Assembly: GCA_028551475.1 (NCBI GenBank)
Contig: CM052354.1
Location: 8,438,001 to 8,502,000, forward strand
Source of the DNA: Casuarina equisetifolia
Taxonomy: Eukaryota; Streptophyta; Magnoliopsida; Fagales; Casuarinaceae
Length of the DNA stretch: 64,000 nucleotides
Reading direction: 5' to 3'
The notes under the pieces are model-generated. The model did not search any database. It was given only the letters and a program-made list of their open reading frames with translations, and was not told the DNA's origin. This document shows positions 21,798 through 34,235 of the stretch, piece by piece; within the stretch, counting starts at the first letter, position 1, and each line of letters begins with the position of its first letter. A program made the position numbers and the translations under genes.

Positions 21798-22140
21798 TCA
21801 CAACCGAAATGATTCACACGGTGTTCTCGATTCCAACTTGACGAAGCGGTGGTTCCACTTCTTCTTGGAGTTGGTCAGGCAGATGATGGCTTGGTGATTG
21901 TGATAAAGCCAACCAATGAAGCTCGTGAGTTGATCTAACAGCATTCGGTAACAGGGAGACAAAACTAGAAGTATGGGGAAGATGATCCAAAAGAAGGCGG
22001 AAAAAGAACTGAGGCCAGTCATGAAAGAATTAGGGGGCCGGCGGAATGTCTCACTCGCAAGAAAATTGGCTCGACCGAAGTAGAGGAATACGAATATGAG
22101 CAATATAAAATCCTAAGGAGAGTAGTAGATTCCATGAAAG
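21798..22140 (-). pseudogene. family G membrane protein, copy 2, broken
   Basis: The minus-strand frame keeps FWIIFPILLVLSPCYRMLLD and the G-W region of the family, but the N-terminal third is missing, a frame change follows the membrane segments so the acidic tail is lost, and the end becomes a different frame. The 3' flank (GCTAACTGAGTTCTTCCATTA, TTTGCATCACAACNGAAATG) matches the other copies. Confidence 0.85.
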
Positions 22141-23010
22141 TTGATATGGCACGGAGAACTGTTGGATCCTGAAGTGAACAATTTTGGACGAGAACCTAAG
22201 GTATGTTTTTGGTTAAATGCGTGAAAGTTTGTTGAAACCTACTAAGTTTAGGCAGAATTCGAGACAGGTGAACCTACTTAATGCTTTTTTTTTCTTTTTG
22301 GGTTAACCCAAATCCTCATCAAGCGTTGTTGATGGTTAAGTGGAAAGCAATGTCCACTCTAAAACATGTTTAAGTTAGTCACAAATATAAAAAGAGGGAT
22401 TCAATCCCAAAATGTTTGCTTTGCAAGAATACTACACAAACCCTCCTTAATGCCATCTTTTTCTTGAAGGAAATTAACCACCGACGTGCTCTACAAGGGA
22501 AATACTTTAAACGGGTCATTTCATGAAAAGAAGTGGGAATACTTAAACAGTTACCGCCGTAGCTTTAACAAGGACGCCATGAAATACTTACGGACATGAA
22601 AGAGATGTGGCTCTAGCAGCGTTTGCGTAGAGCACCAAAAATCTGTCACACGAGCGTAATCTTCTGCATCTTTGTATTTAAGGTCAAATGCTGTGTACTA
22701 CCCGCCGTCCGCGTGTAGCAACCTTCGGAGTGGGGAAACTTCTTTGACGGATATATACCTGTGTTTGTCCAAGCAGCGGCAGGTGTTTTCACCAAAAGTC
22801 ATCCAAAGCTTGATTATCGTAATGTATTCCTGTCCTTGTCCAAGCAGCGGCAGCGACTTGGCAGGTGTTTTCACCAAAAGTCATCCAAAAAATATCTTTT
22901 TACTTTCTATAAATTGGTTTAGAATTTTTAAAGGCAAAGATGATTTCACCCAAAAATCACTTCCTCTTTACTAACGTTCTATTTTGTTAGAAATTTGTAG
23001 CAGTTAGTGG
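22141..23010. repeat. duplicated block near 22540-22900, otherwise no gene
   Basis: 22550-22830 resembles 41800-41945 (TTGCGTAGAGCACCAAAA, GTATTTAAGGTC, GCAGGTGTTTTCACCAAA, AAGCTTGATTAT) and begins with block-f text (GCCGTAGCTTTAACAAGGA). Within it a unit of about 90 bp (CAAGCAGCGGCAG ... CACCAAAAGTCATCCAAA) is tandemly repeated. No gene recognised. Confidence 0.55.
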
Positions 23011-23186
23011 ACAAAAGTGTCATTTTGCCCTCACATAACATATTTAGAATTATTATAAACAAAAGGGAGGGCATATGTAAATTGATTATCATATTCTTAT
23101 AATAGAAAGTTACTGTATATATCTTAAGATGTATCGTATGTCATTTTGCCCTCACATAACATATTTAGAATTATTATAAACAGAAG
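23011..23186. repeat. 47-bp direct repeats
   Basis: GTCATTTTGCCCTCACATAA and the following text occur at 23011-23057 and 23140-23186, differing at one base seen. The 82 bases between are AT-rich. Confidence 0.9.
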
Positions 23187-23999
23187 TGAGGCCGAATTTG
23201 TAAATTAATTCTAATAATTCATTAATTTTAATATTAAGTTCATCTATATCCTGTTTAGTATAAATTAGTGGTTTGATTCTAGTTATCATAACAAGGATTT
23301 CTTGACCATAATTTCAAAAGATTTTTACTAAAGTTTTCTTCTAAAATTTTATAAATTCTATGAGAAGGCTCTAGTGTATTGATAATGTTTTTGTGATATT
23401 CACACATTGTTAGCATGAAGGTAGACGTACACTTATACGTATGTTATTTCAATACGAGTATTCTCTTCTTTTTTTTTTTTAAAGTGTTAATATATTATGT
23501 GTATGACGTAACTTTATAAAATAACAATTATCTAGGAAATTATTTTCTAAAAGAAAATCACCATGCGTATTGGGAAACATAGTATTTTAAGAATGAGAAA
23601 TTTCTTATTACTCATCCATATGGCAATTGTTTTTGCTTTATATTCTATTTTTTTATATTATTACAGTATTTATAAATTGAGATACACTTATAATATATTA
23701 GTACTTTAAAAAAAAATACGTTTGTTATTACTTAGTATTATTTCATTTCTAACTTCATATTTGTGTTGTTGCAACAGTTGTATTTTTTTTTTTTTTCTAA
23801 ATAACTTAGAACTCACATCCAGCCTAAATTGGAGAATAACAACCCAACTTCAAAGCATGCTCAAGTTAATTAAAACTATAGTAAGAGAATTCGAACTCAA
23901 ATTACTTTGTAAGATCCCTCGCACGAGTAAACACCTGTACTTGTTTTTTAGCCTTTAAGCTTGTGTTTGGCGTGTTTGGCACGTACGGAAAGGATCTAA
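23187..23999. other. AT-rich stretch without genes
   Basis: Long A and T runs with short chance frames only (for example 23722-23958). Confidence 0.5.
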
Positions 24000-25640
24000 A
24001 GCACGTGAATCTTGCTGCTCACGTCGCAGTTAAACATCGCTCAGATGTTTTGCTTGAAAGGGTGTCTGTCACGCGGCGACATTTGTCTCCTTCATGGATT
24101 GGCGCGCTTCAACCAATCACAACCCCTCCGTACATATTTTATTTTCGCCTGTCCTTTAAGAGGAGTTACATTGTAAATCTTAATCTGGCCCATATGCGAT
24201 CTGGCTTTGGACTTCTATGTAACTGGCGGACACATGGTCTATTCAAAATGTGTGTCGTGAAAACCAACCTTTGGACAAATAAAAAAAAGCCTATAAACCA
24301 AGAAAAGCCTTACTTCAAGAATAGAAAGAATAAAATGAAGCCAATTTAAATGATATACTTGAAGGATATTTAATAGGTGTCTGGCTGCGGCTTGGGACAC
24401 TAAATGTGTTTTTTGTTACAGCAGAAAACAGCAGCTTTAAATAAGGAATTTATTGATGTAAATAATGTTACAACTCTAATCATATGCCAATAACAAACGA
24501 CTTTGAAGAAAAGGAAAAAAAAAAAAACTAAAGAGTTGTCAAATTTATCATTTTCTAAAAAGAGATAAAGAGATTATATTTTCCCTAACTAAAATAACAA
24601 AAGATACACAAATATTCTGGGAATTTTTATATAAACTTCACAATTCAAGTAATTTGAGAGATACTAGAGTTATAATAAGTAATTGTCAATGAAACGCCCT
24701 ATGTAAAATGGATGCTTTTGAAAAGACTCACTGAAGGACAAGGAGCTGATGGTAGAGAAGCTAAAATAGAATATAAGGCAAAAAAAAAAGCAAAAGATGT
24801 CTAATAGGTATTCACAATTTTATCATTCCTAAAATAGCTTTGTTTTCTAAATAATTAGCTACCCATTCAAGTACATTATAACCACTTTATACTATAATTT
24901 GTTAATAGGTGATCGGTGAAGCGCCTGGGAAAATTTGCACATGACTTGTGCAGAAGTGGAGTGTCTCGGTCCAATGGGTGGACTACTGGGAGTTCGATAG
25001 TTTGGTAGGTCCAATGGGATTGCACCTTTGCCAGCAATGGCTCCATTGGGCTTATTTGAAGGTTTTATTAAAGTATGAGAGTGTATTTTAAAATTTTAAG
25101 ATAGTACATGAAAAAACCTCATTACTTGTAAGACTATAGATCCATCTTCTTACCTTTAATATGTTCTTCTATCTTTATAGCATCAGCCCCATTTGTCTCA
25201 TGACACTTGCAAAATAGGAAGGCTTGATTTTCAAATAAGATCACTGATCAAAACCAAATAATATTTTCTAAAGAAAAAATGAAACTTAGTAAAAGCCAAA
25301 ATCCAAAAGTGATAGAAATCTTTTTAACTACCAGAAATGTTTTATATAAATTACGGCCTAATTTCAAATTATAAGTTTTTATGATTTTAATATTCATAAC
25401 AAACATCTTTTTTCTCATTTAGACCATTGATTTTCTTTTAGAACTTGAAAAATAAATTTAAGGCATGAGGTTTAATTTTTAAAACATGGTTCTTAATTAT
25501 AAATATAGGAAGGATAAATGTTGAAGTGAAGTATTAAAGAACGATATGGAAAAAACGATAACATATATACTATATTCATGCTCTTATTATCTCTTTCTTT
25601 TTTTTTTTTAATACTTTTTGTTTTAACTCACACACTAAAT
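24000..25640. repeat. second segmental block, copy 2
   Basis: This is collinear with 36690-38440: TTAATCTGGCCC, CATTCAAAATG, GAGATAAAGAGATT, AGTTATAATAAGTAATTGTC, TTTGCACATGACTTG, GGTAGGTCCAATGGGATTGC. The open frame at 23963-24349 is not preserved in the copy, so I do not call a gene. Confidence 0.8.
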
Positions 25641-25960
25641 GCCTAGATAAGGGGCGTCAAACACCCCCATATGTTGGACACGCTATTGGACATAGATGGG
25701 AATCATAGATCTTTTCCTTTTCTTACTTACTTTTTTTTTTTTAACTCTTTTTAAGTGTGTATATACATCTTAAACTTTTTTTTTTTCACTTTCTTTTCAT
25801 ATGTTACACTCTGAGATAAGGGGTGTCAAACTCCCCACCTGTTGGATAGACTATTGTACATAGATGGGAATCATACATCTTTTCTTTTTATTACATACTA
25901 GCTTTTTAACGCTTTTGAAGTGTTTGTACATATACCTTAAATGAACTTTTTTTACTTTCG
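25622..25960. repeat. tandem repeat of about 180 bp
   Basis: Two copies share GATAAGGGG.GTCAAAC.CCCC, CATAGATGGGAATCATA and CATCTTTTC, followed by a pyrimidine-rich tail. Confidence 0.85.
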
Positions 25961-26112
25961 TTTCATACATTAAAAAAATAATGCAGACAGTGCATTTGGA
26001 AAGATATAGATATAAAGGTGCCTATATAGCTATGGATGAGTACGTGAAAACAAGTCAGTGGGGATGTGTCGGGACTTGGTTTGATTGGTCCACATGGCTC
26101 ACTCTATGGTGA

Positions 26113-26235
<123 letters not shown>

Positions 26236-26352
26236 AAGAAGAAAAGAGAATAATAAACAATAGAATACTAGAGATTCTCTTATCCCATTCGGAAGGATAT
26301 CATCTCATAATTATCTATGACTGTTTATGTCTATAGCATGACCACTTGATGA

Positions 26353-26496
<144 letters not shown>

Positions 26497-26545
26497 TAAT
26501 CTGATGAATTGACTTGGAGACATGAAAGCGTAAAACTCCCAGCAA

Positions 26546-26985
26546 TTAATGATTAGTAGACAGACGTTTGATAGGGCAGTTTTTTATGTTTGGGAAGATG
26601 GGTGCCGTCAAACGTTATTAAATGACCCTACGCAACTCAGATAGGAAAACTCATCTTCTCATCTTCCCATCTTCCTTTCCTTTCCCGCCGTTGTGCAAGA
26701 TGCAGGTCTTGATCTTTCTTTTTTTTTTTTTTTTTTCTGGTAATGATTCTTCTGTTCTGTTTAATATCTACCAAAGCACCAAAACGTTCGAGCCTCTGAA
26801 CAAAATCAGTTAGTGAGGTTTTATGACACAATGTAAACGAGGAAGAGAAACCTGGGCTATGCCGTTTAACTTAAACCAGCGACCCAACTGAAGAGGTTTC
26901 TCGACCCTTGGGATCTCTTCCATTGTCTTCTTTCTGGTCGTCCGACAACAAAGATGGCGAGTTCTAAAGAGCAAAAGAAGCACAG
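26546..26985. other. no clear gene
   Basis: A long T run lies at about 26722-26739. A minus-strand frame (26810-27055) with an LLLLVPVLLLLF segment overlaps block a but is not preserved in the paralogous units. Confidence 0.4.
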
Positions 26986-28350
26986 GCACTAACAAAAGGA
27001 GTCTGATAGAACATAAAGAAACGGAGGAACAAGCCAAAATCATTACATAAAGCACTTCTATAGATCCAAAAGTACTTGATCCGATATTGAAAGAAAGACT
27101 TGGAGGCCAAGTCTATACTTTCAACCAAATTCAAACGGGCTCGACTTGTTTCGAAAACAGTGGAGGAGCATTTTACGGTGGTCGACGGAAACATATGGTA
27201 ACCGGGGCTGCCGGCAAGACAGGGTAAAGCCGTGTCCATTTTTCTTGACTAAATAAATAAATACCCAAGCTGAAAGTCACCGTCAACGACTAAAGGAAAA
27301 GTCAGTTTGTTATCCACTCATTTCGGTCAATTGATTAAAGCATCATAGTTTTAATGGTTGCTTCCACGAAGCATCGTAGTTATAGTGCTTATTCCACGAA
27401 GCATCGTACTTTCCATTTCGGTGAAAAGTTAAAACTATCGTTCATATTATCCTCTAAACCTAACAATGGTCTTAAGAAATTAACCACCAATTATATTTGT
27501 AATAAATAAATTATTTTGGATTATGATAATTTTCGGTGAACTCACGTTGGCGCATGGAGGCTTCCTAAAAGAGACTAACATATAAAAACAGATGTAATTC
27601 TCGTACACACGCTCACTTACGACCAAGCATGATATATCTTCTCTCACACCGACAGATAATTATGAAAAGCGAGAGAACAGTTGGTTTGGATCAAACTCAT
27701 AAATGAGAGTGTGTTCCAATATCATTTTCAAATGGGAAAACACTGTTTTTAATGGATTTAATTTTTGCTTATATAAAAAAAGGTTTGTCGACTTTCATGA
27801 GCCCACAGAAGTTGCATTAACTCAGCATGCTCTTGCCTAAGAATGTGAAAATATGTCTCCCAAAAATTTAAGAAAACCCATCACTCTCCCATAAAATTTA
27901 GTTGATCCATTTATCCCATCAAATTTTTATGAAAAAAGAAACAGAAACACCAATGGCGAATTATCAAAGAAAAAGATTTGGAAAAGGTTTACCACAATTT
28001 CGTAAGGGCTAATAGCTGGACCCCATCACTCCCAGAAATTTAAGAAATCCCATCTTCCAACCCTCGCGCCACTGCTGACGCGACGAAGAGGCGGAAGACG
28101 AGCGGAACGACGGGCGGATCCCATCCCATCGTGGTGTCTCCCTAACACATCTGCGTTATCCTCTGAGAAATCCATTTATCGAACTTCTGATCGATCGGTC
28201 TGCGTGTGTTCGTGCGTCCATCCTACAAAATAATACGTGTTTAGGCTGAGTTGGTGGTTATGAGTTAGCCATGTTACTCAGTTTGAGAGGATGAGTGATT
28301 TTTTTTTTATGACAAAAATCACGAAATATTAAAAACATAACTATCAACTA
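26986..28350. repeat. segmental-duplication blocks a, b, c, unit 3
   Basis: Block a is 27030-27430, b 27430-27770 and c 27780-28350. Order and spacing match units 1 and 2. This unit lacks the LINE (empty site at about 27420) and the 75-bp duplication of unit 2, so it is the least interrupted version of the array. Confidence 0.75.
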
Positions 28351-28556
28351 TTATTTATCACGAAATATAGTGGGACAAAGCGCTTCCCGACAGAATTACG
28401 TAGTAATTTAGTAAAGACACCCATGACCTGCACTTCGATTACGGTAAAGAGCAAAGATACTCATAACGTCGATAGTCATATCCTAGTACTACTACACGAC
28501 ACTACACCAGCGTGGCCAACTGAGTTCCATTACATTTGCATCACAACAGAAATGAT

Positions 28557-29060
28557 TCACACGTTGATTACGATTTCAGTCAGCTCGATTTCAACTGGAC
28601 GAGGCGGTGGTTCTGCTCGTCCTTGACGCTGGGTCACGCAGGTGATAATAAGAGCAGGAATGGTTTGAAGAGTGTGATAGAACCAACCCATGAAGCGCGT
28701 AAGTTGTTCAAACAGCATTGGGTACCAGGGAGACACAGCAAGAAGTATGGGGAATATGATCCAAAAGGATGAAGGCGAAAAAAGATTTGAGGCCAGTAAC
28801 GAAAGAGTGAGGAGACCAGACAAACGTCTCACACGCAAGTAAATTGGTTCCATGGTTAAGGGGAGCTCGACTGAGATGAAGAGGAATGCCAATATGAGAA
28901 GGAGGAGAAACAAATATGCTGTCACAGAAGCAGGCTGAACAAGCGTTTGAGTTACAAGGTGAGCATGTTGAGCCCAAGACTTGTCTTGGGGCGTTAGGAC
29001 GGTAAGGGTAAGGATGAGCAGTGGTGGAACGAGGTGCCTGAGATCCACGACGTGCCGCAT
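28557..29060 (-). CDS. small multi-pass membrane protein, family G copy 3
   Basis: This is an intronless frame of 167 codons, the same length as copy 1, with no gaps against it. It shows the same layout: short hydrophobic N-terminal stretch (PPLLILTLTV), DKSWAQ, a long membrane span (about 42-66), a pair of spans around SPSSFWIIF and SPWYPMLF, FMGWFYHTLQ, a further hydrophobic stretch, then RQ, a proline cluster and the acidic end ELTEIVINV. Differences from copies 1 and 4 are mostly conservative. The family is not recognised; position and charge pattern suggest an integral membrane protein with an exposed acidic C-terminus. The upstream TATA and leader, and the 3' flank, match copy 1. This is the most regular copy and the best family reference. 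Confidence 0.78.
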   Translation of the reverse strand: MRHVVDLRHLVPPLLILTLTVLTPQDKSWAQHAHLVTQTLVQPASVTAYLFLLLLILAFLFISVELPLTMEPIYLRVRRLSGLLTLSLLASNLFSPSSFWIIFPILLAVSPWYPMLFEQLTRFMGWFYHTLQTIPALIITCVTQRQGRAEPPPRPVEIELTEIVINV

Positions 29061-29127
29061 CCTTCTGTGTTCTCAATCAAAATCAAACTGTCTGCTTTCG
29101 TATAGAAAACTAGAGTGAAGAGGCCTG

Positions 29128-29137
29128 TAATTTATAG
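29128..29137 (-). promoter_or_regulatory. putative TATA box for family G copy 3
   Basis: On the minus strand this reads CTATAAATTA, about 70 bases before the ATG, at the same distance as in copy 1. Confidence 0.55.
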
Positions 29138-29139
29138 AG

Positions 29140-30164
29140 AGGACCGGTCCAACTGGTCGTTCCGAATAAAGTGTTTGATCCTATGGCTTTTATTTCTATT
29201 TAAATAAACACTATGGAACAGCAGTCTTGAGATGGTCAGACCCAAATGAATTTTATTGCCAAAGATAATTATGAGATATGCCATGCTGTCGGATGACAAC
29301 CACATAAGTTCTAGTCCAATGTAGCTCACATAATCCTTATTTTTAGTGATAAACACGTTCCAGTGTCAGAGTAAAGTTAGACCAAGTTATACATCGAATG
29401 ACTCGTCGCATCGCGGATATGATTTCCAGAGACATACACATTGACCAATCCGGATATGATTTCCAGAGACAAAAGAAAGTACAAAGAAGGTTACATCAAT
29501 TACACATTGACCAAGGCAAGCTGTTTCAAACTTCTGTAACATCCACGCAAATACGATGATGCCTCCACTTGAACTTAAGGAGGGGAAGAAATAGCTCGGC
29601 CGTCGTGTAATTTTATCTTTTACAGCAATTCAGCTAGTAGTTCAGTTTCACTTTTTACATCATTCTAAAAATTTCAAAAACAAAACTTTTTAGATAAGTT
29701 TTGAAATATAGTCGAGATGGTAAAACCAGTTCATATGGAAGATCTTGTAAATCAAGCCTTTTGAGTTTGAATTCTTTTGATTATGAATTTAATTGACCTA
29801 GACATATTTTAAGGTATTATTAATTGATTTAAGCATGTTTTAGGCTGAGTTACTGCTTTTTAATTTAAGCCATCAAATAAAACTTAATAAGAGTTTTAAG
29901 TTATCCAAAAAAAAAAAAAAAAGTTGGAGACAAGCAAACAAAAACAACGAGAAACAGCTGTCAAACGGAAAGCGCGTGAAAGTGGGTTTGAACCTTCCAA
30001 CTCTTTTGTCAGACACCTAGCCCTAGCGGTCGGCCAAGTTGACCTAAACCCTTGATCAAGTTCCACGGCGGTGTGTCATGGATGATGTAATAAAAATAAA
30101 AAGAAAGATAAAAACGTACGAACTTTAGGCAGAATTCGAGACCGGTAGAAATTTTTAGGAAGTT
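29140..30164. other. intergenic, no gene
   Basis: 29415-29470 has a short direct repeat (CGGATATGATTTCCAGAGAC twice, 43 bases apart). 29705-29775 has tRNA-like box text (GTCGAGATGG, GAGTTTGAATTC) that could be an eroded SINE. No coding frame is supported. Confidence 0.4.
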
Positions 30165-30280
30165 TTTATTCCTCCAGCTGCTGTCTTATACGTGGGTCAA
30201 TTCAGGATGCGGGTCTGCCTTCGTTGAAACTTTGACTCTTCCAAGCCCCACCCGACCTCCTATTTGAGGAAACCAAAAAG
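30165..30280. repeat. segmental-duplication block g fragment, unit 4
   Basis: TTCAGGATGCGGGTCTGCCTT and TTTGACTCTTCCA match block g near 12800-12850 and 51130-51170. Confidence 0.6.
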
Positions 30281-30292
30281 AATCTTCTAGGA

Positions 30293-30518
30293 ATTTTCTT
30301 TAATTTAAAAGTGTTTTTTCTTCTTTTTTTCTTTAAATACCCGGTTGTGGGTTCGAACCCCGTCCCTCTCCCTCCCCCGGGTGTGAAGGGGGTGGGGGCC
30401 CTGGCTCAGTGGCGTTCTCTAAGCCAAATCCTGACCGGCCGTCCCACCGGTCATGGGTTCGAATCCCATCCCTCCCCCTTCCCCGGGTGCGTGGGTTTAT
30501 AAATAAATTTTTTTTTTT
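30293..30518 (+). mobile_element. tRNA-derived SINE, dimeric
   Basis: The element is flanked by a perfect 12-bp target duplication, AATCTTCTAGGA (30281-30292, 30519-30530). The second monomer has a pol III A box (TGGCTCAGTGGC, about 30401-30412) and B box (GGGTTCGAATCCC, about 30455-30467). Before it lies a partial first monomer with its own B box (GGGTTCGAACCCC, about 30349-30361) and the same CCCTCCC.CCCCGGGTG continuation. It ends in a T-rich tail (AAATAAATTTTT...). SINEs are transcribed by RNA polymerase III and moved by LINE proteins. A reversed fragment lies at about 61280. Confidence 0.88.
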
Positions 30519-30530
30519 AATCTTCTAGGA

Positions 30531-31590
30531 GAAAGTAGATATAAATCCAACAAAAAGCTTGGACACTACTTATACGTTGTGCAATTGCTTTCCTTACTCT
30601 TATCTCGATCTACTTTGATTAGATATACATGCACAATACATTGACTCATAGTTTGCAACAACATCAAGTAGACAGTACAAAGAATACCATAATCCAAGGT
30701 AAATTTAATTGACAAAACAAACAATCCAATTCTAATTTCTTTTTTCAAGGTTGTTCAGAAGTATAACATATTTAATTGAACTTTAGTCTACGTTACATCT
30801 TATATAGAAAATATAAAATCTAAAAAGTAATTTATAAAGATATAAAATTTTTTACTTAAGATTTTAAGTTAGATATACACCTAAATATCATGTCATACTA
30901 ATTATGAGAAAAGCCAAATCACTCCACTACTTTTAGTACAAAACCCCACTCCATGCAATCATATGCATTTTCCATGTCTAGCTTAATCATTATATTGGCA
31001 ATTTCCTTATGGTCTAGTTCATTAATCATATCTTGTACTATTGCTATATTCTCATGTATATCTCGTTCTTTTACAAATTTAGATTATTCCTTTGATATTA
31101 CTAAGAGCAAAATTTGGACAAGTTTGTCATTTAAAATCTTGACAATAATCTTATATGTGAAGTTACAAAGACTAATTGACTGTAACTCTTTATTATGATT
31201 GTCAATAATAAATAAATAAGTCTCCTAATAAATATCTTCACCAACCATAACTTACAATCCAATCACAATTACAATTGTGAACTCCTAGTGTGAGGTAGGC
31301 AGGAGGTCCCATCTACATCAAGGATGGCATAGATTTGGGTGAAAAGGAATGTGATAAACTTCATTCTCCAAACAGGTAAGCAAGAAGATATAGCCATATA
31401 AAAAGGTTTAGTTATTCTTATTGTTGGGTTGACCTTTTCGGATAAGACCATACCCATAACATTTCTCTTGTTACACCGAATGGATAATTATGAAAAAAAA
31501 CAAAAATCAGTTGGTGCGAGGCAAAGGATATGCTAATGTATATTTTCATGCCATTTTCGAATGAGAAAACTCTTTTATGTGTTTGACATT
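30531..31590. other. AT-rich intergenic, no gene
   Basis: A short plus-strand frame at 30953-31198 has an RT-like flavour (YAFSM.SL, SLFKILT), and I suspect a decayed LINE or intron maturase-like remnant, but not enough is preserved to call it. Confidence 0.3.
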
Positions 31591-31599
31591 CTTTGTTTT

Positions 31600-31815
31600 T
31601 TTTTTTTTTTTGGGACAAAAGAGCTGTCAACTTCCATTATCCCACCAAAATTGCACATGACCCTCCATGCCCTTCCATGATCAGTGGTGGAACCACGTAT
31701 CTCAGATCCGTGATGCTCCGTGTCCTTCGGTGCTCTCAATCAAAGTCAAATTGTCTGCTTTCATATAAAAAACTGAGAATAAAGAGGCACGTCATTTACA
31801 ACCCCGTAATAGGAC
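31600..31815 (-). pseudogene. family G 5' end fragment, unit 4
   Basis: 31679-31815 matches the leader and first codons of family G (CTGAGATACGTGGTTCC.CCACTGATCAT on the minus strand, GATTGAGAGCAC leader). The start codon has changed (ATGCAG to ACACGG) and the TATA text is altered. At 31670 it is fused directly to block c text (CCCTCCATGCCCTTCCAT), so the body of the gene is deleted. Confidence 0.75.
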
Positions 31816-32603
31816 GAAACTCAGGTAAGCCTATACAAGCTGTCCCACAGCTCGTGGGCTAGTCAGAAGTTCGTCCTTCTACAGATAAGGCTGTGGGAGT
31901 GGGAATAGCGGTTTTCAGGGGTTTGGTTTTTCCTTCCGGTTTCCTTTCTTTAGATAAATCGACCAAAAAAGAAAGGAGAAGGGGTGATGTTAGCGTGCTT
32001 GAAGCTACCAAATCTTTTGTCAGGACACTTCTGGTCCCAAGTTCAGATGGGATACTCTTCATCTTTTTTCTTGGGGGAAATTGACGACGAAACACGACAT
32101 GGGAATTTAATTCGACAGGTCATTTTCATTAAGAAGCAGTAAAACGAATAATCTTACCTATATGCATGTTAACACATAGCTCCATAAAAGGGACATAAAA
32201 TTAATAATACAATGTTCTACGTTCATAGTCACTAACACAGTGATTAGATCCTTTCCTTTTTATTAAGTTTCTTTTAAAAAAATACAAACATGTTATTTAC
32301 AAAATTCACGTCCTGCTCTTCTCTACGAAACTGAGGAAGAGAAATCTGTCATATAGAGAGAAGTCTGTTATATGCGTGCAAGTGGCTCATGAAGGGCATG
32401 TTTTTAAATATTAGCAGAAGGGTGCTGATAGCAGCCGGGGATTTGATGGTATCCTTGCAAATATCCCGTTACGCGTGACAACGCGCAAACACAAAGACGT
32501 GTAGACAGAGCCATGGAAAAGGAGGACCAAGGAAGTGTGGTTATGCAAATGTCTCTTTTTTCACAGCATTGTCTTATCACGCGCATAAACCACATGTTCT
32601 CGC

Positions 32604-32724
32604 ATGGCGACGAATTATGATGACTCATTTTGAAGACTTTGTTCGCACGGAAAATGTACGACGAGTCAATATGCTCAGAACACGTATCGTTGAAGAGAAT
32701 CTTTTAGTAAAGCTTTAATTTGTA
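32604..32724 (+). pseudogene. second copy of the MATN microprotein frame, frameshifted
   Basis: ATG GCG ACG AAT TAT GAT GAC matches the start at 16406. One base is gained soon after, and in the shifted frame the rest aligns (F-DF, V-T-N, R-N-L, RI-E, L). Upstream text (CACAAAGACGTGTAGACA, AAGGAGGACCAA) also matches 16318-16355, so the whole block is duplicated. Confidence 0.45.
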
Positions 32725-32879
32725 CTTGAATTCGTTTTTGGTTTTATCTTCAACCTGGCAATAAATTTTGTTTACAGGACCTTCTTAAGAATGTCTTTCT
32801 TATTAATATTTGAGTAGACAAACAAGCAACAATTTACTAAAATATTTAATTGTACTCGGAATCGTTGTAAACTTGAATT

Positions 32880-33190
32880 GGTGAATTGCATACCATTTAT
32901 ATTGGGTAGACTAACATAACTTGAGAACTCTGTTGGTAAAACTTAGAGCGATCGTGAAACAGGCCATTGTATTATCTCTTTGATTCTTTAAGAGATTTCA
33001 AAAGGGGGCAATCTAGGGTTTGTATTGCAAGTGCAACTTTGTAATTTCACGCTGTAGACCTGTAGATTTTGTGATTGGGAAGTGTTATTCCTATCAAAGA
33101 ACACTTGTTGAGAATTCAATTTCTCTAAGTTTCAAAAATTAGGAAGAACATTGAGAAATAGGGAATCTTGTAGTACACTAAGGGGATTAG
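32880..33190. repeat. dispersed repeat, copy 1 of 3
   Basis: GCATACCATTTATATTG, GAGAACTCTG, TTAAGAGATTT, GATTGGGAAGTGTTAT, TTGAGAAATAGGGAATCTTG recur in order at 33920-34235, and the second half at 61146-61265. It has the look of an LTR or U5 segment, but ends and TSDs are unclear. Confidence 0.7.
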
Positions 33191-33919
33191 TCGAAAACAG
33201 CTTTGGTGAGAAAACAACAAACGTAGACGTTGATTGATTAAGCCCATCAACCTTAAATACCATGTCTTGAACATGTAGTCATACATCTGCTTGTTTTCAC
33301 TTTCATTTGATAACTTTGTGAAAATTCTAAATTTTTCACTAACATATCACAATTACCTTGCATTTTCATTTAAATTATTGGGGTTGTTAAGAACTTTATA
33401 CTTTATACTGCACTCGGTTACTTTGAATCACTAGTGGTTCAAACAAGTTGCCTAAACCTTTGGTATTATTTTTATAATTTGTGATTTGTGATAAGTTTGA
33501 GTATGAGCTACTAAATACATTGTTGAACACGAATTCCCATGTCTTACTTCAGTACTTAGTTGGTAATAATAGAAAATGATATCTATTATGAAATTATGAA
33601 TACAAACAAAGATTCACAATATCATTTTTAACTTACATTTATAATATATGAGTTGAACTTCACACATATGCTTTTAGAAGAAAACAACCGACATCTCAAA
33701 TCTATTGACAAAAATGAGAAAGTTATATAAAAAGAAATTTATTTTGAAATATAAAATTCTTCTAAGAAAATGTTATTTTGTGTGAGATTTGAATATTTTC
33801 AATCTGTATTTTTTTGTTATTATAATAGCTTTTATAATTTTATGGTATATTTCTTTGTTTTATGCTTTAATTTATTAATACAATTTAATATTTCAAAAAA
33901 AAAAAAAAGACTCATAGGA

Positions 33920-34235
33920 ACTTGGATTTGGTGAATCGCATACCATTTATATTGAAGTAGACTACCATAAATTGAGAACTCTGCTAGTATCCTTTGAGCG
34001 ATTGTGAAAAAAGGCAATTATATTATCTCTGTAATTCCTTAAGAGATTTAAAAAAGGGAAATCGAGGGTTCATATTGCAAGTGCCATTTTTATGATTTCA
34101 CATTGTAAAACTGTAGATTTCTGATTGGGAAGTGTTATACCTATAAAAGAACTCTTGATTGAGAATACAATTTCTCTAGATTCAAAAAATTGTGAAGAAG
34201 ATTGAGAAATAGGGAATCTTGTAATACACAGGTGG
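33920..34235. repeat. dispersed repeat, copy 2 of 3
   Basis: About 80% similar by eye to 32880-33190 and in the same orientation. The 730 bases between are AT-rich without genes, so the two could be ancient LTR-like ends of a decayed element. Confidence 0.65.

Noticed and set aside
23963..24349. A 128-codon plus-strand gene
   Set aside because: The duplicated block at 36.7 kb does not keep the frame and there is no motif.
30390..30480. A tRNA gene (A and B boxes present)
   Set aside because: No acceptor-stem pairing between the two ends, a T-rich tail and a 12-bp target duplication fit a SINE instead.
30953..31198. A reverse-transcriptase remnant
   Set aside because: A few suggestive residues only; no consistent motif order, so no feature is called beyond a mention.
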